Shown piece after piece: positions 12,183 to 14,884 of a stretch of DNA of 14,884 nucleotides (position 1 is the stretch's first letter; every line of letters begins with the position of its first letter). Source of the DNA: a bacterium (GTDB lineage: Bacteria; Hydrothermota; UBA3073; JACQXS01; JAUWAR01). A program made the position numbers and the translations under genes. The notes below the pieces were generated by a model that did no database searches, was not told the DNA's origin, and worked only from the letters and a program-made list of their open reading frames with translations. Location: contig JAUWAR010000019.1 of NCBI GenBank assembly GCA_030601965.1, forward strand, positions 1 to 14,884, given 5' to 3'.

Positions 12183-13102
12183 TTACGAGCCCCTCTTGCA
12201 AAGATACCAAAGAAGATTAGTTCACCTATCGTTATCCAGATTCTTGCAAGAAGTGTCGCAATTATTGCAATAGAAACGGGAAGATAAAATTTTAAAAGGA
12301 AACCCATAATCCCTTCCCTTACACCTAATCCCCCAGGGGTAATTAGGCTCAAGAAACCAATCACCCATGATATAGTGTATGTCCCCATAAGAGGAAGAAA
12401 ACTTGCAAACTCAACCGGGTAGAAAGACTTAATCAAAAAATAAAAGCCAATACCCTGAAAAAGCCACACAAAACAATATAGAATTAAGAGCCCCAAAATC
12501 TCAATATAGCGTATCTTTATATCTATAACTTCTCTCTTCAATCTCTTCAAAAAGAAATTGATTATACTTGTGAATATTGGTGGATATAAAACTATCAATC
12601 CTGCAGGAATTAAAAACAGTGCCCAATAGACTTTATTTGGCAGAACAGTTCCTTTACAAAAACCAAAGGCTATAAGAAATATTATTGCCGCCGATATAAC
12701 AAGTAAGCCCGTCTCCAGTATCATACTTGTTGCCGTCTTTCGTTCTGGAATCCCTTCTCTCTTTGCAAGATACATCCTCCCGAAGAAAGTCCAGACCTTG
12801 CCAGGAATATATCTTCCAAGTTGAGAGACAGCAATAATTCCCATAGATTTTTTGAGTGTGATACTTTCTCCCATACTCCGTAAGATAAGTTTCCATATAA
12901 AAGACCCTAATAGAAAACAGAAAAATAGAAATACAAAGGAAAGAGTTAGAAATATATAATTAAATTCCAGCTTCTCAAATGGAACTTTGGTCCAATTTTG
13001 ATAAAGAACTTTTCCTAAAAAAGAGAAGACTGCTACAATTATTATTACAGCAATAATCTTCTTCAATATCTGCCTCTTTTTGGCAAGAGAGTTGGAAGTC
13101 AT
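12170..13102 (-). CDS. Flippase-like (lysylphosphatidylglycerol synthase TM-domain) membrane protein
   Basis: A 310-residue protein with about eight membrane segments of the UPF0104 / lysylphosphatidylglycerol synthetase transmembrane family. The diagnostic motifs are LGRYIPGKVWTFFGR (about 112-126) and LITPGGLGVREG near residue 260. There is no soluble aminoacyl-transferase domain, so this is the stand-alone form often found next to glycosyltransferases and thought to move or handle lipid-linked substrates. Context supports a part in surface glycan or lipid processing: a GT4 glycosyltransferase 14 nt upstream and the YfhO-like protein 20 nt downstream. The Lys/Arg-rich N-terminus (MTSNSLAKKRQILKK) precedes the first membrane segment. 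No Shine-Dalgarno sequence is apparent. The last residues come from a reiterated repeat. Confidence 0.87.
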   Translation of the reverse strand: MTSNSLAKKRQILKKIIAVIIIVAVFSFLGKVLYQNWTKVPFEKLEFNYIFLTLSFVFLFFCFLLGSFIWKLILRSMGESITLKKSMGIIAVSQLGRYIPGKVWTFFGRMYLAKREGIPERKTATSMILETGLLVISAAIIFLIAFGFCKGTVLPNKVYWALFLIPAGLIVLYPPIFTSIINFFLKRLKREVIDIKIRYIEILGLLILYCFVWLFQGIGFYFLIKSFYPVEFASFLPLMGTYTISWVIGFLSLITPGGLGVREGIMGFLLKFYLPVSIAIIATLLARIWITIGELIFFGIFARGARKVES

Positions 13103-13116
13103 TTTAAAAAATGCTT

Positions 13117-14208
13117 TTATACTTCTTTATAATATTTTAATGTCTCAAGAGCTACTTTCTTCCATGTAAACAGCTTTGCTCTCTCTAATCCCTTCCGGAC
13201 CAATTCTTCTCTTAATACATTGTTATTTAAGACCTTGAACATATTTTCTGCAATACTGTCAACATCATAAGGTTCTGTTAAAATAGCAGCATCTCCCACT
13301 ACCTCTGGTATAGATGTAGCCCTGGCTGCAATAACAGGACAACCTGATGCCATCGCCTCCAAAGTTGGTAACCCAAATCCTTCATAAGTAGAAGGAAAGA
13401 CAAGTAAGTCTGCCGCATTGTAGTAAAAGGGAATCTCATCTCCGGGAACAAAATCAATGAATTGAATCCTATGAGCTATATGGAGTTTTTTTATTAACTC
13501 TATATTCTCCGTACGCTCTGGCCCTCTTCGGAGCAAAATGACATTATTCATTCGTTTCTGTAATATATAGAAGGCTTTAATGAGAGTAGAGACATTCTTT
13601 CTTTTGTCCCTTGTGCCAACATGAAGGATTATCTTCTTGTCTAAAGGTAAATTTAGCTTCTTTCTGACTGATAAACTATTTCTTTGTTTGTAACGAGAAT
13701 GTACCCCGAGATATATTACTTTAATTTTATGTTTAGGGATTCCAATAAATTTTACTATATCTTTTCTCGTATGCTTGGATATAACTATAAGTCTGTCCGC
13801 AAATTTGAAACCTAAATACAGACATCTTCTTGTATAAAAATCTATTAGATTTTGACGCTCAATACAATGACTAATATCACAGCAAGTAACAATTGCCTTC
13901 CTTCCCTTTGCCAAAAATGACATATTCTGGTCAGCAAAATGATATAAATCATATTTAGGGATTTTGTCACCAATCCTTTCCCAGAAGAATACTTTACGAT
14001 CAAAAAGTGGTAAGTGAAAGGTTTTTGCAATGGGTTCTGTTTCTAAATTATCGCTTCTTGAACTGTCAATTCTTTTAATTGTCTTTTTATCGTAATCCAA
14101 GAATATGTGGTCAATATCACAGAGCTTCTTTAGTTCCTCAAAAAGATTAAATGCATAAGCACCCATACCACTATATCGTGGCTGGTCATTGATAAACCCT
14201 ATCCTCAT
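13117..14208 (-). CDS. GT4-family glycosyltransferase
   Basis: A 363-residue GT-B fold enzyme transferring a sugar from a nucleotide-sugar donor to a growing glycan on the cytoplasmic side. The N-terminal acceptor domain starts MRIGFINDQPRYSGMGAYAFNL. The C-terminal donor domain shows HVGTRDKRKNVSTLIKAF (about 196-213) and the retaining GT4 EX7E motif in YEGFGLPTLEAM (Glu276 and Glu284), followed by ASGCPVIAARATSIPEVVGDAA. The start is set at the ATG at 14208. The open frame reaches 14253, but those 15 residues would overlap the methyltransferase and do not resemble the family. The methyltransferase stop lies 7 nt upstream. The donor could be a GDP-sugar given the dehydratase further upstream, but that is inference. 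Confidence 0.92.
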   Translation of the reverse strand: MRIGFINDQPRYSGMGAYAFNLFEELKKLCDIDHIFLDYDKKTIKRIDSSRSDNLETEPIAKTFHLPLFDRKVFFWERIGDKIPKYDLYHFADQNMSFLAKGRKAIVTCCDISHCIERQNLIDFYTRRCLYLGFKFADRLIVISKHTRKDIVKFIGIPKHKIKVIYLGVHSRYKQRNSLSVRKKLNLPLDKKIILHVGTRDKRKNVSTLIKAFYILQKRMNNVILLRRGPERTENIELIKKLHIAHRIQFIDFVPGDEIPFYYNAADLLVFPSTYEGFGLPTLEAMASGCPVIAARATSIPEVVGDAAILTEPYDVDSIAENMFKVLNNNVLREELVRKGLERAKLFTWKKVALETLKYYKEV

Positions 14209-14215
14209 GCGTCTT

Positions 14216-14731
14216 TTATTTCTTTGCACGCAATACAAAGAATATATTCTCACATGGTAGTAACCACATAAAGAGCCTCTCGTAAAGATTAGGAAAAAGG
14301 TTTATCACTGGGTCAATGAAGAAACTGAGAAACTTCATGCGTCCACCACTAAATTGAAACCGTCTACTAACTATTTGGAATTTCACCTTTGAATACCAAT
14401 TGAACTTACGCATAGTTTCAAAATATTCCATCGTTGTATAACTAAAGAACGTTTTGTGTGTAGGATCAGAATATGCTAAAATACAACTACAGTGAGGAAC
14501 TTCAATGCGAACTATACCTTCCTCTTTCAACACTCTATGAATCTCTGTCATAATATCTATAAGATTATTAATATGTTCTAATACATGTTTGCATAAAATT
14601 TTATCAAAAACATTATTTTTGAAAGGCAGTTCTTCTATATCACATATTATGTTAACACCTTCAAGAAAAACCTTATCTATATTGACATAGCCTTGCTTAA
14701 TATCTTTACCGCACCCTAAATTTAACTTCAT
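14216..14731 (-). CDS. SAM-dependent class I methyltransferase of the glycan cluster
   Basis: A 171-residue methyltransferase. The S-adenosylmethionine-binding motif I is LNLGCGKDIKQGYVNID (3-19), followed by ICDIEELPFKNNVFDKILCKHVLEHI, which holds the motif II and post-II region typical of the Methyltransf_11 type. PHCSCILAYSDPTHKTFFS later on is common in small methyltransferases of polysaccharide clusters. The acceptor is unknown; a sugar hydroxyl or another glycan-related substrate is likely from context. The start overlaps the upstream dehydratase stop as ATGA. The protein is shorter than most class I methyltransferases (about 200-250 residues) but has the complete N-terminal core. Confidence 0.88.
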   Translation of the reverse strand: MKLNLGCGKDIKQGYVNIDKVFLEGVNIICDIEELPFKNNVFDKILCKHVLEHINNLIDIMTEIHRVLKEEGIVRIEVPHCSCILAYSDPTHKTFFSYTTMEYFETMRKFNWYSKVKFQIVSRRFQFSGGRMKFLSFFIDPVINLFPNLYERLFMWLLPCENIFFVLRAKK

Positions 14732-14884
14732 TTTCCTTTAATGCTTCTTAAGTCATTTTCAACCATCATCTTAACCAACTCCTCAAACCCGACTGTTGGT
14801 TCCCAGCCGAGTTTTTTCCTTGCCTTACCAAAATCGCCTCTGAGTTCATAAACTTCTGCAGGCCTGTACAGATTTTTGTCTATA
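14728..14884 (-). CDS. gmd: GDP-mannose 4,6-dehydratase-like NAD(P)-dependent dehydratase (C-terminal end)
   Basis: The last 51 codons of a gene that enters from the right edge. The peptide reads NLYRPAEVYELRGDFGKARK, then KLGWEPTVGFEELVKMMVEN. This matches the C-terminus of GDP-mannose 4,6-dehydratases, where RPAEVDxLxGDxxKAxxxLGWxPxxxFxELVxxMV is a strong signature. That enzyme makes GDP-4-dehydro-6-deoxy-D-mannose, the precursor of GDP-fucose and GDP-rhamnose. The catalytic part lies outside the window, so a related short-chain epimerase/dehydratase is possible. It ends in an ATGA overlap with the methyltransferase, placing it in the same operon. Confidence 0.75.
   Translation of the reverse strand, partial: IDKNLYRPAEVYELRGDFGKARKKLGWEPTVGFEELVKMMVENDLRSIKGK

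Noticed and set aside
13505..13535. CTCCG/CGGAG inverted repeat in the glycosyltransferase gene
   Set aside because: It is only five base pairs with a long loop, and the encoded RRGPERTENIEL matches the normal GGGPE region of GT4 enzymes.

Overview
The window looks like a piece of chromosome from an uncultivated, probably anaerobic bacterium with an AT-rich genome. The evidence is a 2-oxoacid:ferredoxin oxidoreductase (anaerobic oxoacid metabolism), peptidoglycan synthesis (D-Ala-D-Ala ligase), a PASTA protein, and many short palindromic and reiterated repeats of a kind I associate with metagenome-derived candidate phyla. I cannot assign a phylum from sequence alone.

Layout. Bases 1-1435 run on the + strand: the end of an oxoacid:ferredoxin oxidoreductase beta subunit, its gamma subunit, and a small GYD-like protein. 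Everything from 1487 to the right edge runs on the - strand, converging on a strong hairpin at 1442-1486. Read in its own direction, the - strand begins at the right edge with a surface-glycan cluster: a GDP-mannose 4,6-dehydratase-like C-terminus, a methyltransferase, a GT4 glycosyltransferase, a flippase-like membrane protein and a YfhO-type membrane protein. Next come D-Ala-D-Ala ligase, a secreted cyclophilin and a TPM-domain membrane protein. After a likely promoter at 7320-7349 there is a housekeeping operon: PASTA protein, ribF, rpsO, pnp, scpB, an alpha/beta hydrolase and a GGQ release-factor-like protein. Most genes overlap by 4-8 nt or are separated by fewer than 15 nt, so long polycistronic transcripts are likely. 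No stretch above 300 bases lacks a gene. I saw no tRNA, rRNA, CRISPR array or transposase.

Most notable signal. The window is peppered with short GC-rich palindromes, several next to reiterated 7-10-nt direct-repeat arrays. They sit between genes and also in frame inside core genes: ribF (two), ddl (a twin hairpin), the YfhO-like gene (three), the hydrolase gene (two), and a repeat-like linker in pnp. They add peptides such as LPAGRQG where homologues normally have short loops or tails. Repeat sequence also forms the last codons of ribF and of the flippase-like gene. Two palindrome cores recur: TCCCGAT/ATCGGGA at three loci and CCTGCCT/AGGCAGG at two. This resembles the protein-coding Rickettsia palindromic elements in principle, but the sequences differ and several families are mixed. 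It is the best candidate here for an underdescribed system.
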